Shown: positions 35,211 through 48,500 of the stretch, piece after piece
How the letters are laid out: each line of letters begins with the position of its first letter
How positions within the stretch are numbered: the stretch's first letter is position 1
NCBI RefSeq assembly: GCF_910592395.1
Contig: NC_088313.1
Location: 20,478,437-20,538,436, forward strand
Reading direction: 5' to 3'
Length of the DNA stretch: 60,000 nucleotides
DNA from: Lineus longissimus
Taxonomy: Eukaryota > Nemertea > Pilidiophora > Heteronemertea > Lineidae
Notes under the pieces: generated by a model
What the model was told of the DNA's origin: nothing
The model's input: the letters and a program-made list of their open reading frames with translations, nothing else
Database searches by the model: none
Position numbers and translations under genes: made by a program

Positions 35211-35266
35211 ACAAGTTTGTCCGTATCCTACGGACAAGTTTGCCCGTATCCTACGGACAAACTTGT
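35211..35266. repeat. compound palindrome / 23-bp tandem, cruciform-prone
   Basis: The outer arms ACAAGTTTGTCCGTA (35211-35225) and TACGGACAAACTTGT (35252-35266) are perfect 15-bp reverse complements. The segment is also a tandem of a 23-bp unit (acaagtttgtccgtatcctacgg, second copy with one change). Each unit contains its own small palindrome, CCGTA-TCC-TACGG. Two small hairpins or one long one could form. Confidence 0.85.
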
Positions 35267-35725
35267 GGCATATAATGATCACAAATCTCATTTAATGGGC
35301 TGCCGACTTCCTTTCTACAGCGGATTCTGCGAATTTTCATGGCACTTCATGCTTTTCAACATGTTAAATGGAGTTCTATCTCGTATGTCATTTCCATGTT
35401 ATGTAAGGATCGTCTGCAATGCCATATATCTTCAAAGGAAAGAATGTTGGCCATGTTCAGGCACGCATGATCAATATTTATTACCTATATGCGTGGTAGA
35501 AGTATCTAGATAATGTCTTATATCCGTGATACCATGCCACTTTGGCCGGTCGCAGTCGATATTCATCAAAGGGAATCATTCACCGTGGCAAGATGCGTCT
35601 GGGTATCCTTAGGTATAAACACCTGTACCACAGATTGATCCACTTTGGCGGTAGGAAGATAACATCAAAATAAAAGGTTCTTTAATCATCACATCAGAAG
35701 AAGGATATTTCACGTTTTTTACAAG
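35267..35725. other. unassigned sequence, no gene seen
   Basis: Only the tail of a plus-strand frame that crosses the palindrome (35217-35513). No motif recognised. Confidence 0.35.
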
Positions 35726-36070
35726 ATGTTGAGCTCAAACTTTTATCGCCCACAAGTAGCCCGACAGACAATTAGGACCCCGAGATCGTCCTCGGTCAAC
35801 AAAAGTGTAGATTGTATTTCTGCTGAATACCGTTACTTACCCTACAATTCATGGCCACCCTTTTCCCAATTATACATCACATCGTCGGGACCAAGATTGA
35901 TCAGGGATAAAAACAAAGAAACGGCTGTGAAATGTAAATCCGTTATCCGTGGAACGCCTCATTGTCAAACAGATAGATTGCCACATCGGGCGGGAGAGGG
36001 CGATGCCCTTATTTCACTTGAGTCAATGACTCGCGAATCATACAAGAGTATCAGCGCAGAGTATCATTGA
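35726..36070 (+). CDS. possible serine-rich ORF, unknown
   Basis: A 114-codon ATG frame with A at -3 (MLSSNFYRPQVARQTIRTPR at the start). It is rich in Ser, Arg and Thr, with no transmembrane segment and no recognised domain. ISAEY occurs twice (near codons 32 and 108). No splice or promoter evidence supports it, and its length is near the upper end of chance expectation. Confidence 0.17.
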   Translation: MLSSNFYRPQVARQTIRTPRSSSVNKSVDCISAEYRYLPYNSWPPFSQLYITSSGPRLIRDKNKETAVKCKSVIRGTPHCQTDRLPHRAGEGDALISLESMTRESYKSISAEYH

Positions 36071-36181
36071 AGGATTGGCCTATCAGATTTGTCAGCTTGC
36101 CGCCCACTTTAGTGAATTACCAACAATCAGATAAAGTAAGCAGGTCGTCGTAGATCGGATTGTACGAAGCTGTAACCATCT
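36071..36181. other. short unassigned spacer
   Basis: Nothing recognised. Confidence 0.4.
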
Positions 36182-36255
36182 GCTCGAGTAGTATATGGGT
36201 CACTCTGGCCAATGGGCCGCTCGAGTAGTATAGGGGTCACTCTGGACAATGGGGT
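36182..36255 (+). repeat. two-copy 37-bp tandem duplication
   Basis: gctcgagtagtatatgggtc (36182) is repeated as gctcgagtagtataggggtc (36219), each followed by actctgg(c/a)caatggg. The copies are nearly identical, so the duplication is recent. Confidence 0.9.
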
Positions 36256-39092
36256 GCTTGTTATATAACAGGCAGATAGAGTCCAATGACCTTGGAAGTC
36301 TATTAAAGTGTATATAGGTTATACATTTGCCAAGGTCCTAAATTAGGTCTCTGGCTAAACATCCATCATGATATATTCTCCCCCACCCAAGCCAAGGATC
36401 CTCAAATTAAAGAATGTCAAGGATGGAAATACAGGACTTGGGGCCAATTCCTCCCGTGTGCCCTTACGTAAATTGAATTATAAGGAATTCATCTGGAATT
36501 AAATTGAGTCGTGGTTGGGTCTGCCTAAGTTCCCTAGACGAAGTCACATCTCTAATCAATCAACTGCTAGAAGGCTAAAAAAGCTTCCATAAAAGCTGGC
36601 ACAGTGCTATTGAAAATAGTCGCACTCGATCCAATTGTATATTTTTTTAGAAAAAAAAACCTTCTAGCAAAGTCTGACATTGAAGTTGCAATTGACAATA
36701 ATGATATACAATAAGGCGTCCTCGGGAATACTTATACTAATACATTTGTTGAAATTTTAGTTGACTTCGGTTCCGATATGGTTAGCCTTATCATTCCATT
36801 ATGTTGCAGACTCCGGCTGACATTCATCTCACTTGAGGCCTGAATCCTTTTCCAATATGACAAACGAAAGCGGCTGGTGTAAAGAAGGGAGGACAATGAG
36901 GGAGGCTCAGAGAACGATGAAGCTGTGAGGCATGATAACAGCACTTCTCCAAATAGCGCACTATCTTTTGGATAATCAAAAGTTGACAACTGAAGTCTTA
37001 TTTGGGTTTCTCATCAGCCTGGGGGGGTCGTGGCTGATAAGCAATCAATGTCGCTTCGATCATCCCTTGAATAAGTGGCAGAGTGGGAGATCTTAGATGA
37101 CGATAGTTGTGCTTATTCGACGTGATATCTAAAGTAAAGGATGTTAGTCGGGCAAACAAGCGAACACTCTTAGAAAGAAACATTTTGAGTTTCTGACGGC
37201 CAACTATCCACTGTCAGACAAAGCGAATGCCGGAGTTCATACGGCCAGTTGGATGGACTTCGATGGAATTATTTAGTTAATTTTCTTTTTTTTCGAACGA
37301 GCAAATGACAAAGAAAATTTTAAGAATTCTGATGGCGGATGCCACAGTTTGCTGAATGCGAAGGGGATATATCACTCGCATGAAAATCAAGAATCAAATG
37401 CAATTTAAAGTGGTTCATCAAACTCATTGCACATCGGTAAATAATGTTCTGCATAAAGATTTTGGAGTCACCAATAACTTATGATCTATACCGCTGGAGT
37501 GGAAAATTCAGGAGCACTGATTCACCATTCTGCCTCATTGTTATTCAATCAAGAGATCCCTGACGATGGAGTGGAGTTGGAATTTGAATATCGGTTTGAT
37601 TTTATCACTTGAATGACATAGTGCATCAAAATCACGAAGTCGAGTGTACTTCAGTTGTACATCTGTCAGTGAAACTCACCCCCTACAGTCTCGGGATGTA
37701 ACCTAGTTGAATGCACGCTCTTCATTCACACATTCAACCAACGAATCTGATATCAGCAAAGGACCAATCAATGGTGAAATTGATACTCACACCCCTTGGA
37801 TTGGAGCAGACACTTTGACCAGGGCGCAATCGCTCTTCGCAGCTTTGATAATATGTTTGGTTTTGCTGTCAAAAGCGATGACAACAACTATATTACCAGA
37901 GTGTAACATTAACTTCTCATAAAATGTCATGTATGCGTCAGAGGATGAAAGGAATGGTTTCATAGTGAGCCTTGGGCAACACAGGACGTGAGGCTTCAAC
38001 CACAACAATCAAAGAACACTTGAAAGATCACTGAAGATATACTTACAAAGGAGGTGTTGCCTTCATCCTGCCTTTTATAATTTTACAATCTTTGCAAATC
38101 ATTTAATGCCTCGGGCTGCTGAATACTATTTCCACTCCGCTGCATCCACAGTACTCTTATAGCAGTGGTAACAAAAAACACACAAAACTTTCTACTGACG
38201 TCGCTTTCTCTCAGGACATTGAAGTCGAAGCCTCAACTATTTGTGTTCGAGTCGGACTGATCGATACACTTTGTCTCAACCTTTCGCTACTTTCCTTAAG
38301 CAGGAACTTCCTCATATGTTCTGGCCGATCGGAAGCCCTGTACTCAATAAGGATAAGTTTCGAATGAACATTATCACTTTCGTTCTTTTTCTGCATGAAA
38401 TCTACATCGATCCCCCAACCCAGCACATATTCCTAGCATTTGCGCCATCGTTGGACTCACACCAACATCCATCGTGTAACCTATCCGTCATCGAAGGGAA
38501 TAATGCATTTCATTTTTTCTGTTTCCGGTAACTTCCTTGTGATGATAGATTAGTTATGGCTTCAACAAAGCCCAGAGCCGGATACTGCTGTGACAGTTGT
38601 TTATGTACCACGCAAGTGTAATTGACGACATGCAGGTTTTAATGTAGCGTCCCAACGTCACTGATCAGGCACGTTGTTGACATTTTTACAAACAAATATT
38701 ATTAAGTTTTGCCGAATCGCAAAAAAAGGATAAAAAGGCCTGACAAGTTCGTGGTTACAGTTAAACCTCCCAATACTTCATTTCTGACAAGACTGATCTT
38801 CAAGTCATACTCGCAGTACATATCAGTTCCAACGTCCTTGTTGTTGCCGGTGTACTAGCTGGATCCACACAGAGATCTACCTCATCAACAATACCGTGTT
38901 ATTGGTTGCTCATGGGTAACTGTCAGATACAGGTACGATATGGACAATCGACTAAAGCTCCCAGCGGTGTAAGCGATTATGATGGCACTGCTTGGCAATG
39001 GCATGTAAAGAAAGAATATTCAGTCCGTCATAACGGAGTGAACAGTTTTCTACAGCGATTGATGCCATCATTGGTATAACTCTACATAACAG
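36256..39092. other. unassigned sequence, no gene seen
   Basis: No recognisable feature. Frames of up to 96 codons occur (38241-38531 plus; 38211-38426 minus overlapping it), without identified domains. Open frames on both strands at 38.2-38.5 kb suggest a stop-poor patch rather than two genes. Confidence 0.4.
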
Positions 39093-39302
39093 GTGTCGTC
39101 GTTCCTTAACCAATTCCTACAATCAATCTACCAGCGAGTTGTATATGGCGTACAACGTACAACATCCAAAATTGCACATGAATACCCAATAGGAATTCGA
39201 TACAGATGGCTAAATAGCAACCATCTTTATCAAGATCCACAATGCCATAGCAAAGAATTTGTCCAGCTTTGGCCCTGGGAGGGTTGGGCCGAAACACACT
39301 GA
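39093..39302 (+). CDS. possible terminal exon, unknown
   Basis: A 69-codon open stretch follows 'ctctacataacag' (39081-39092), a plausible splice acceptor, and ends at TGA. It contains RVVYGVQRTTSKIAHEYPIG and ends EGWAETH. No family recognised. The minus strand is also open here (39106-39297), which weakens the call. Confidence 0.14.
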   Translation: MSSFLNQFLQSIYQRVVYGVQRTTSKIAHEYPIGIRYRWLNSNHLYQDPQCHSKEFVQLWPWEGWAETH

Positions 39303-40226
39303 AGTTGCCTTGCTCAGTTGTCGTCTCGTTGAACCTCCACTGTCCCAGACATAATTGACGACTTCAAAAAGTTTAGCAATTCTAGATTCTGCTAATCTCG
39401 TTTCTGAAAAATTCTATTAGCCGTTTGTTCGTATTCTATTGGAATCTGCAGGGTTGGATCTCGGGCTGAAGTAATATCCTGTCTCTTTTCTATTTCAGAT
39501 TACAGCTGATGCGCAGGAAGCAGGAGACCATTCTGTCCTCGTGTGTCCGCGCACTTAATAGAACACGGCTTTTGCTGAAATTCTATCGAATACAATATTG
39601 GCTGTTCATCTCAAACTCTGAGGGCGACTCTGTTTTGATTCGTGCTCATAATCAAACTGTTGATGTTGATATAAGTATCCATGTTGATCAGCCGATGTGA
39701 CAACTTCGTACGACCAACGGCCGTTACTGTTGCGACGAAAGATTAGATTGGCGAAGAGTGGATCAGGCCTTTCTTTGCGCTGAAGGAAGTCGCTTTGTCA
39801 TTATATCACATACCAGAGATGACAGTCATGACGGCATAACTTGTCACAGCAATATGATAAGTAAGACCGCCGACGCAAAGACCAGATTTTGGATGTCTTG
39901 CAAGTGTTGCCACTTAATGTATGTAACGATCAATAGATTTGTGGTCAGCTGGTATGTCCCCAGAATGAGTATGATGTGCAGACAGGTGTTCGAGAAATGA
40001 TTGATCAGAAGGTCCGTGATACTAATATCGAGTCGCATGTGAAAGTCATGCATGAATATACATGAGCACGTCTTTATGGATTGTAGCGATCATCCATCAT
40101 TGCAATGAATTGCCTAGATTATCAGGAGGTCCGTTTACAGCAAAGCATCCCATCCCATCAATATATCAATTTTTGATATGACCAAATTTTTGTTCAAGAC
40201 AATTTTAATGGTCAATGCAAGCTAGC
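39303..40226. other. unassigned sequence, no gene seen
   Basis: Short frames only (up to 80 codons at 39758-40000). No repeat recognised. Confidence 0.4.
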
Positions 40227-40535
40227 CTATTTAAGAATATTTGGCCCCAAACCAAGGTTAAAGACGTCCATTCCAGTCATTGCCGAATGATAAAGACCGT
40301 CAACGGCATCTTCGTCAAACAGAAGAAGTATCCCACACTGCCCCTTCATTGGTGTTTTATCCACAGTGGTTTTCAGTACCAACACAAGAGATGAATGTAA
40401 AAAGTGGCCTATACTAATCCTTTGATAAATGTTGTGTCTTTTTAAGCTCGATATCGAGCAACAATATATTTTTTGTTGTACCCTACTTAGACACCTGCCG
40501 AACTCGGGAGAGACTTTGATTTTCTTCAGACACAT
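40227..40535 (-). CDS. possible ORF, unknown product
   Basis: A 102-codon ATG frame with A at -3. The C-terminal half reads TPMKGQCGILLLFDEDAVDG and closes with a glycine- and leucine-containing tail before TAG. No domain recognised. It could be a last exon or chance. Confidence 0.17.
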   Translation of the reverse strand: MCLKKIKVSPEFGRCLSRVQQKIYCCSISSLKRHNIYQRISIGHFLHSSLVLVLKTTVDKTPMKGQCGILLLFDEDAVDGLYHSAMTGMDVFNLGLGPNILK

Positions 40536-42410
40536 TTTTCTTAGACGGAACTCATGTTTTGCCGATAGTTTTTTATGAAAATACCCATGACATTTGTCGT
40601 CTCAGGGTCGTAAGTCGGAACCAGCTGTTTGTGGTGGCCTTTTTGGCAAGTCAAATATCGTAGTTCATGCTGATAGAGAATGTACCAGAAACTAATGCCT
40701 GCGTCCAAGGGGCTATCATTTTGACTGGAAATGTTAGAAAACTACTGAGATGCCACGTACAGCACATACATTTATACTTCTATCATTTCGACCCATCTGT
40801 CTCCTGAATCAGCCAGTGGGTACATTGTATGATGTATCAGAAATACCAGTATCTGAAAGATTAGAGATTAGACTATTGATCATATGGGAGAGAGATCATG
40901 CACTTATTTCAAAACCAATATCCTATTGATTGCATTTATATATTGGCGGGGAAGTTAGATTGGAAAATTATGGCTGTATGGTGGCATATAACTGAGTATG
41001 ACATAGTCATCCAGTGATAATTTCAAGTCTGCGACATGTGGAAATTATGTCATTTAAGTATCTGATTGAGCGTTACCAGTCAGACAAGGATAAACGTTTC
41101 GTGAGTTGTCGCTACAACTGACTATCGTCGCTACATTCTGCTGCGCCACTCATTTCGAAGTCATGTTAGCCCGTAGTTAGATTTACGAGTTGCCCCTTAT
41201 CTAGATTAAGCTGCGTCTTTTCTAAAAATAGGTCGCTGCAAAAAGCGCACATCTGCACATGTCCTGATTTCATCGATGAACTCCAAATTGGTTTAACACC
41301 ACTTGACTATCGGAAGATTATCGCACGTATTTTTACAAGCTGTTCATTCCACCACGTGGCGGCACAGCTAGATCTAGGCCATGATATCTCCATGGTGTAG
41401 TGGAATCAGTGAGTTTCGAGGAAGTCGTCGCACAACACGCAGAACAGCCGTCCTTGCTCTGACTGACAGTCACAAAGGGCAATTATCTTCTTACAGCTTC
41501 TTTTATTAATATAGAATCGGGTAATGGAAAGCGATGACAGGTAACACATTTTCTCCTACCTTTCCTCAATTCAATTCAAGCCAACTTGCACAAAGTACAT
41601 GCAGACACACGACCGAAAAAATATCTCAAATCGTCGCCAAATTTCATTATGCACGCTCTAACGATAAACAGCCTCCATTGTCAATGCCGCGGAAGGGGTA
41701 CTGAGGCAATCCATTAGCAGTATTCAACAGAATATTGGCTATAAACGACCTTGCTAAGTCAAAATGCTACTGATATGTTGGTGATTACGCCCGAGGGGAT
41801 GTACCACTCTATCGAACACCATATCATGATCGCACAGTTTGGTTACCAATGACTTTATAATGATAGAAATTTGTCAATATGCTGTTGCGATAAATCAATC
41901 TGCTCAGGGCGTTGTCGGGACATGATATTTAAACAGCTTTTGTCATCTTTGTCAGATTAATTGATGCCGTTTTGATACCCGGCAATCGTTTACTCAGAGC
42001 AAATCATCGTAGTGAAAATTTCATGGTGTAAATGTTCACGTCCGCGATGACTCGTATCTGCACCAGGACTGGACTGATAGCAAGAAATGTCTGATCGTGC
42101 TCTTGGCTTGCGTCGCTCTCACATATGCTTTCAACTTGCCACGAAAGCCACTTAGTAAGCATCTTAAGACTTTTCCCAAACACATTAAAATACGCTCAAT
42201 CAAATGTTAATGTCCTGTGCAAATCCCACTTACACGACAAATATCTCGATATCTGTCGGTTTCTTCCATGGTTTTCTCTTATTCGATTTTTGTTCATTCC
42301 TGTCCTACCGAACCGTTGAATGAATGGTTCACAGGTTAAGGTGTGCTTGTTACATAATCAATTACCGCCATCTAGCATTCCGCATGAACGTAACTTAGTA
42401 TAAGCATTCA
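40536..42410. other. unassigned sequence, no gene seen
   Basis: Nearly 1.9 kb with almost no open frames of 60 codons and no repeat recognised. Confidence 0.45.
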
Positions 42411-42454
42411 CCGGCATATTGTCCTTGTTTGACCGGCGTATTGTCCTCGATTGA
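42411..42454 (+). repeat. two-copy 22-bp tandem duplication
   Basis: ccggcatattgtccttgttt (42411) then ga, followed by ccggcgtattgtcctcgatt (42433) then ga. Three differences in 22 positions. Confidence 0.75.
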
Positions 42455-45022
42455 CAAAGACTGATTGATTTAATTATGCGTACTTCCTTTCATAGCAAAT
42501 CATGCACCGCCTTTTTCATTCATCGCGTGCTGCGGGAATTCGAAATGCAATCCTGCTATGTTCCGGATGGATTGTTTTTTACGACTTGAGCGAGGAGTAT
42601 CTGATTAAGCGAGAGTTGTGGTAAAGACTCCCCAAGAGAGATTCTCAGAAGAGAGCAAATGTTCATGCACGAGTACCAATGATGGTGTGATGCAGTGAAG
42701 AGTTAGTCAGTCCCTATTGATAGAGTCTATGCAACCGTTCCAAAATAGCCGAATGATAGTAATACTGACGTTTAACATATGTAAAGCCGAGTGTATGTTG
42801 ATATAAATGCGCAGAGTGGCATCGAATAATGTACGGTGCGAAGATCAACAGACCTGTTATACATACACTGATCTATTTGACTTCACGAAGCAATCCATCA
42901 CTTTTACATCAGAGTCCTCGGCGCCCCTGGTCTTTAAAAGGTCACTTCTAAATGAGCTTTCGAATTAAAGTTGTTTGTAGCCATCAAGCTGCTCCTAACA
43001 CCATTTTAATGAAATTGTTTGGTCCAGCCACCTGAACACAAATACTCTCAGTTATTTCTGGAGTCGAACTGGCCAAGTGAAGCTTGATGGATGTAAAGTA
43101 TTACCTGAAGAGAACCTTGGTTCGCGAACTCAAATCATGCAGCTGAACGGTGCAAGAGAAGTGAAAATCCTTTTTTAAATATTTTCATGGCGACGAGGTA
43201 AGTCTTGGAGTTTAGAAGAAAAAACCAACGTTGAAGTAAACGGAGTCTTACTTGTATTACTGAAGAACATTAATCATAGCTGTTTAAAGTAGTCATTCCA
43301 CCTGAAGCACCTTGCCACAGGTTGGAATTGTAAGAACAACGCTTGGGTTTCTTCTTGTTTTTTTTCCAACTGTTAAGGCTGTGGATCTGGAATTTGAGGA
43401 GACACCAGAAAACCTTTTGATACAAAGCACCACAGATAAGAAATGTCGGTGTTATTTGAAGCTGCTTGAGCGACTTTGCCATGTAGGAAGGTCAGGCAGG
43501 AAAAATCTGGGGAAATCATCAGAAAAGTGACAATAAAGCTTTTTTGTGCGCGGCTGAAGTCTGGGCGGCCGTGGACCAGACGTTTTTTAATTATTACGCG
43601 GCCTAAAGGGTAAAGCACTCCCTTCTCCTCCTCGACTCACATCTAAGAGCTTGATATAAGTTCTATTCAATCCTCATTGTCTGATCCTGGAGACACTGTG
43701 GTTCGCCTTTGTCAGATCTTGGGTTGAATTTCCTATAAGGATATTTTCTTCACGGAACCTCCGGTAATCAAATAAGCCAGGATTGTCAGCAGAGTCATTA
43801 TACTAATATGGGAAGGTCTGCGAGGGAAAATTGAACTTCAGTCTAGTGCACTGGGTAAAGTACATATTACACTGATGGACTGTGTACTAGCCTGGGAGCA
43901 GTTGACCTTATAGTCCTCTTTGCGAACTGATTAATACCTTATTATACGTATCTTGAATCTCTTGACTAAAGTGTGTATAGCGATGAATGACGATTTTTCG
44001 CCAAGACTAATCTAGACTGATAAACAAGTACATGTACTATATGCGGACAAAGTTTCAGCAAATGTGCATTCTCGATAACAGCACTGTTCCATTGTGTAGA
44101 ACTACACTCTATTTTCCTGATCCAACAGTAATGCGAACGCCGTACCCCTTTAAAGAAGATCTTATCTTGGTGTAATCTACCCACAACAGCCTTCACTGGC
44201 AAGATTACTATTACTATTTCGTGGCTGCGTGAAAGACACATACGACGTACAGCAACAGAATGGTATGTCAAAGTGTTAATATGAAATGCTATATTAGTAG
44301 GTGTAACTATAAATGACCGAAATAGCCAATTGCAGGGAGGAGTAGATACAGTGATGACTGAGATTGATGATTATGGAGATGGAGATCGAATCATACGAAA
44401 ATGATGAGTAATGGTGTCAAAATGGCTGATATTTACAGCAATTTCGGATCAGGTGTCCGTGTACAAAACGATTTGAACTAGTTGAACTCAACAGAAATAA
44501 AAATAATTGTACGTTATTTTCTAACTGACGTAACGTTTGACTTAAGCCTTGACTATCAAATGTATCGTGGATAGGACAGCATAATCATAGATCAACTAGA
44601 GAGCATGGTGATTGCACTGGAGTGTGTGCAGTTTTGGATTTCAAAGGAATATCAAAGTACATGATGGAGTATTTCCGATCACAATGTACTAAAGTACATA
44701 TGCAAACACAAGTTCATCGCAAGTGCGTGCACTAATGCTACTCTTATTTCTTATTCCAAGTACGGCACACACGGCGGCAGTCTCCCGCTAAGTGAAATCA
44801 AGCTGTCATATTCTATGTATGTCACATAGACCTTTATCTCAGTGGTCTTTTGTGATCGAGGCGACAGAACGTCAGGAAGTGTCTGGGACCTAAGCGATCA
44901 ATGTCGTACTGAACACATCAAATTACACGGTGGATTATGATATGATGATACCATAACACACAGCCAATATAAATGCACTTAATGCACTTGAACTGTCCAG
45001 GACTGAGAAGAAATCTACTGAA
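42455..45022. other. unassigned sequence, no gene seen
   Basis: Overlapping short frames at 43270-43618 on both strands and a 101-codon minus-strand frame at 43966-44271 that lacks an early ATG. None shows a recognisable domain. Confidence 0.4.
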
Positions 45023-45271
45023 CTAAACCCCAAACGTCCAACACCGCACGTTCTTTTTCATATTTTCCGTAAATCTGCCTGAGCGCAACACGGGTGGAGC
45101 CTCAGGGAAATCAATGTCGAGTGCGCTTGATTTGCCGTTAATCGTGCAATTAGAAGAGGGTATGACGAACCGAACTAGCAGTCTTCTGGAAAAATGATAA
45201 TTAGGTTGTTCAATGTTTATTTGATTACGAACTGGCATAGATGTTTCCAATACCTTATCTGAGGGTGGCAT
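45023..45271 (-). CDS. candidate small ORF, unknown product
   Basis: An 82-codon ATG frame with G at -3 (MPPSDKVLETSMPVRNQINI), followed by a basic stretch FSRRLLVRF and a proline-containing segment DFPEAPPVLRSGRF. No signal peptide, membrane helix or known domain. It could be a small gene, a 3' exon or chance. Confidence 0.17.
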   Translation of the reverse strand: MPPSDKVLETSMPVRNQINIEQPNYHFSRRLLVRFVIPSSNCTINGKSSALDIDFPEAPPVLRSGRFTENMKKNVRCWTFGV

Positions 45272-45455
45272 TGCACGTTAAGAGCAGGTTAGGAACACTG
45301 CATTGTACATAACGTTGTGAGAATGCGGTTATTTTGTGTGCAATACACTCTTTACTAGAGCTATTTAATAACAAGTAAGATGAGATATATTCCCTTCTCC
45401 CAAAGCTAATTTCGGAAGCAATTTACCGATCAATTTCTTTTAACACTATTCAGCA

Positions 45456-45503
45456 ATGGCGTACATGTTGTATAAAATGGATTGCGTTGTTCAGTGGTTT
45501 CAG
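45456..45503 (+). CDS. possible first coding exon, 16 codons
   Basis: ATG with G at -3 and G at +4 (gcaATGG) opens MAYMLYKMDCVVQWFQ. It is followed immediately by CAG|GTGATA, a good splice-donor match, in phase 0. Without a donor the frame runs 69 codons to 45665. No downstream exon could be linked. Confidence 0.12.
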
Positions 45504-48500
45504 GTGATAAGCACCTTTTTCACGCCGCGTCCGGCTCTCCGCAACCTTCATCAAAGCGACCACAATCAAGCCAACACCATGTCCCGAATACTAACCAATT
45601 TGGCTGGTCACGAAAAATACACAGAAATACGTTTTGTATTCCCGTCAGTTCTTGTACTGCACTAACAAGTGTGCATGGTTCTCCTATCAGCATTTTTATG
45701 TTTTGTTGTCGCCTTAACTGCCCGTTCTCGTGATTGACAGAGGTGCTTCTTCGTAGAGAGTGGTATTCGAATTAATCACCTTTTAGAAAAAAACGGTGCT
45801 CTGAAGACCCAAATGATAACCTTGCATCAAAAGACCTATCTGCAGATACTTTTATATTCAGATTACATTAAATGGAAAAAAACTTCTTTAAAAATTCAGA
45901 TCCAAAAATTTCCTCTATTAAGCCACTCAAATATAAAAATATGAAAGCGATATTCATTATGGCCAACATATGCCCGGATATCAGATATAGTGCAGATATC
46001 CTGTTACAACAACCCTAGCAATAAAGCAGCATGCAAAAGGAACGCTTCCCACTCCACTCACGATCTAAACGAATTCGGACGCTGTCAAGACATCTCAATC
46101 GACAAGGGTAATCTTTAACGACCTATGTCGTACTCTGCTGAACATTACTACGATGACATTGTAGTAAGATAGGGATTGGGAGAAGGGAATATATTTCATC
46201 TATACTTGTTATTAAACAACTCATTAGTAAAGAGTGTATTGCACACAAAATCTTCTTTTAAAGAAGGTTACATGCGTGACATGGCAAATTCATTAATTGG
46301 TTTCATTTGCAAGCGACATGAGCTCCTGCATGCATTGAATTTTTTGCCGAACTATATTAATTTCTTTTTTTTCTTGACACATGAGCATCGCTCATTCATT
46401 CGAACGGCAAAGATTGGTTAAAGCAGAACAGATAGCTATTCGATCTTGAACTAGGAGATGTCTTAAAATAAGGGCTCTGTCCACATGACCGATAATTTCA
46501 CAGATTAATCGAAAGACGAAAGCCTATATTTTCTCCAAAAGGTGAATACTATCTATATCACTACAATGTGTACACAATAGTGAGAGAGGCATCCCTATCC
46601 AATGGTCGTTTCGGAAGGAAACAGCACTTCCCTTGCCCGTTATATGCATACGTGACGCTTTTTGTGAATTTATCGAGTGATTTGGTTAGCATGGTGCCCA
46701 TTATCGTTGACCATCATGATTTTTATCAACCCCACGCCTACATATTAATACATACATGTACATGTAGTATCGATATAAACAAATAAACAAAAAAATTACA
46801 ATCAGCGCAAATCGTAGTGAGCTCGAATGCTCTTTTGAAATGCACGTCTCTTCGCTAAAAAGAAGTAATCAGGCGAGCACGCTCAGATACATTTTTGATA
46901 GGAGCTATTTTCGACTGGCCCATTAAACATGTTAACAACTTCACCAGTCTACTCCAATTTGATTTCAAGAACTTTTAACAAAGTCATTACGGTTTGAGGT
47001 TTCGTGACCACGTTATCTGATCCAAATTGAATCTTCAATTGTTCACCCCGAGAAGGGTTTCCATATACAATGTACATGTATATCTTTGTTATCCATTCAT
47101 AGTGACAAAATGAAGAGGCGTTTATGATAGAAACCTAAGGGAAGTCCTATTCATTTAATCAAAATATGATTCAAAGTTCATTTCATTTTAAGTAATTATT
47201 TTAGTGCTGGGTCTCATAACATGCATAACTAGTTGCTGTTGTCGTAGTTTTTCGTACGAACGCGGATGCTAGAGTTCAAATGATTAGCACGTACGCGATG
47301 TTGATAACATGTACTGCAATACTAAAATGTGATGAGAGTAGGCCCAGGTGTTATTCTCATGCATGGTAACTCTACATAATAACGTAAAGGACACTTTTAC
47401 ACACACTTACATCTTGCAATAACAGTACTGTCCGGTTAGACCAGTGAAAATGGACCCGAAGTAGCCTTATTTACAATCAACATGATCGTTACAAGACCGT
47501 GACAGTAACTCTGCCGGAAGCTGTTACAGGGGTAACAGTTGTGTTGATCGTCTGTGCTATCTGCTTTCCAGAAGACCGATGCAAAAATCAACCACCAAGC
47601 CTTCCCAGACCATAACCACATCGCGAAATATGAAGAAAAGTTGTTGTTTGCAGTGTTGCGTTCGACTCTACATTCGGGATGATTTAGGAGCCATGGTAGT
47701 CGCCCAGGTCAGATTTGCGATTCAAAATTCTGGCCAATCATTGTAAATGGATGGTGATGGCCGGGTTTTTTTCATCCATACTGGAAAAAGATACCACGAC
47801 AAGGCTGGTTCCGGCAAACTTGATATGACAGCCAGCTAGTCGATTATTCTTGCCACAGCATCGGGATTTATTTGGTTAGCAGCAGACAAACAAGAAGATG
47901 CACCCGTATTCTGACATATTATGAAAAATGGAGTAGGCAATAGAATTGTGTGCAATCGCGAGACACTGACGACAAAAAATATCGTAGTCGTGGTACTAAA
48001 CCATTGCTTATGGTGGAAATTTATCCTACTACCGATCATTCGACACGATAAACTACCAAATCTACTTTCGAGGTGTTCGCGAAAGTAATTTTGATTGGAT
48101 TAACCAAAAGAAATGGGAGTAATATCGCGAATTAGACATTTAAAGAAAACACATTAGACCCAAAATTGATTCCTTAAATGAAATAGACCCAAAATAGATC
48201 TGTGTGATTCATTAATACGATATTTTGTCACAGTAAAATTAATTAAACCCAAAATACTGCTATATTTGCATTTTTATGGTAGCACAACATCTTTATCAAA
48301 CTCCATATCATTCATCACCGGCTTAATCCGGAGGCATCTCGTTCGAAGCCTTTTACACGTAGAGGAGAATAACCCTAAGGATGTAGCTCGTGTACAAAAT
48401 GGCTGTAAATATGAAAGAGACCCTACTCGACGATGATATGGATCTCTCTCGCCAACAGAATTAGCAGGTCTGATTTAAATGGGGTTTCGATAAACGATAA

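Noticed and set aside
38211-38531. Antiparallel frames of 71 and 96 codons
   Set aside because: Both strands are open over the same bases with no ATG context or splice support for either.
48290-48464. Exon-like open frames around 48.3-48.46 kb
   Set aside because: Both strands and two plus-strand frames look equally protein-like, with no convincing splice borders. The patch is probably just poor in stops.
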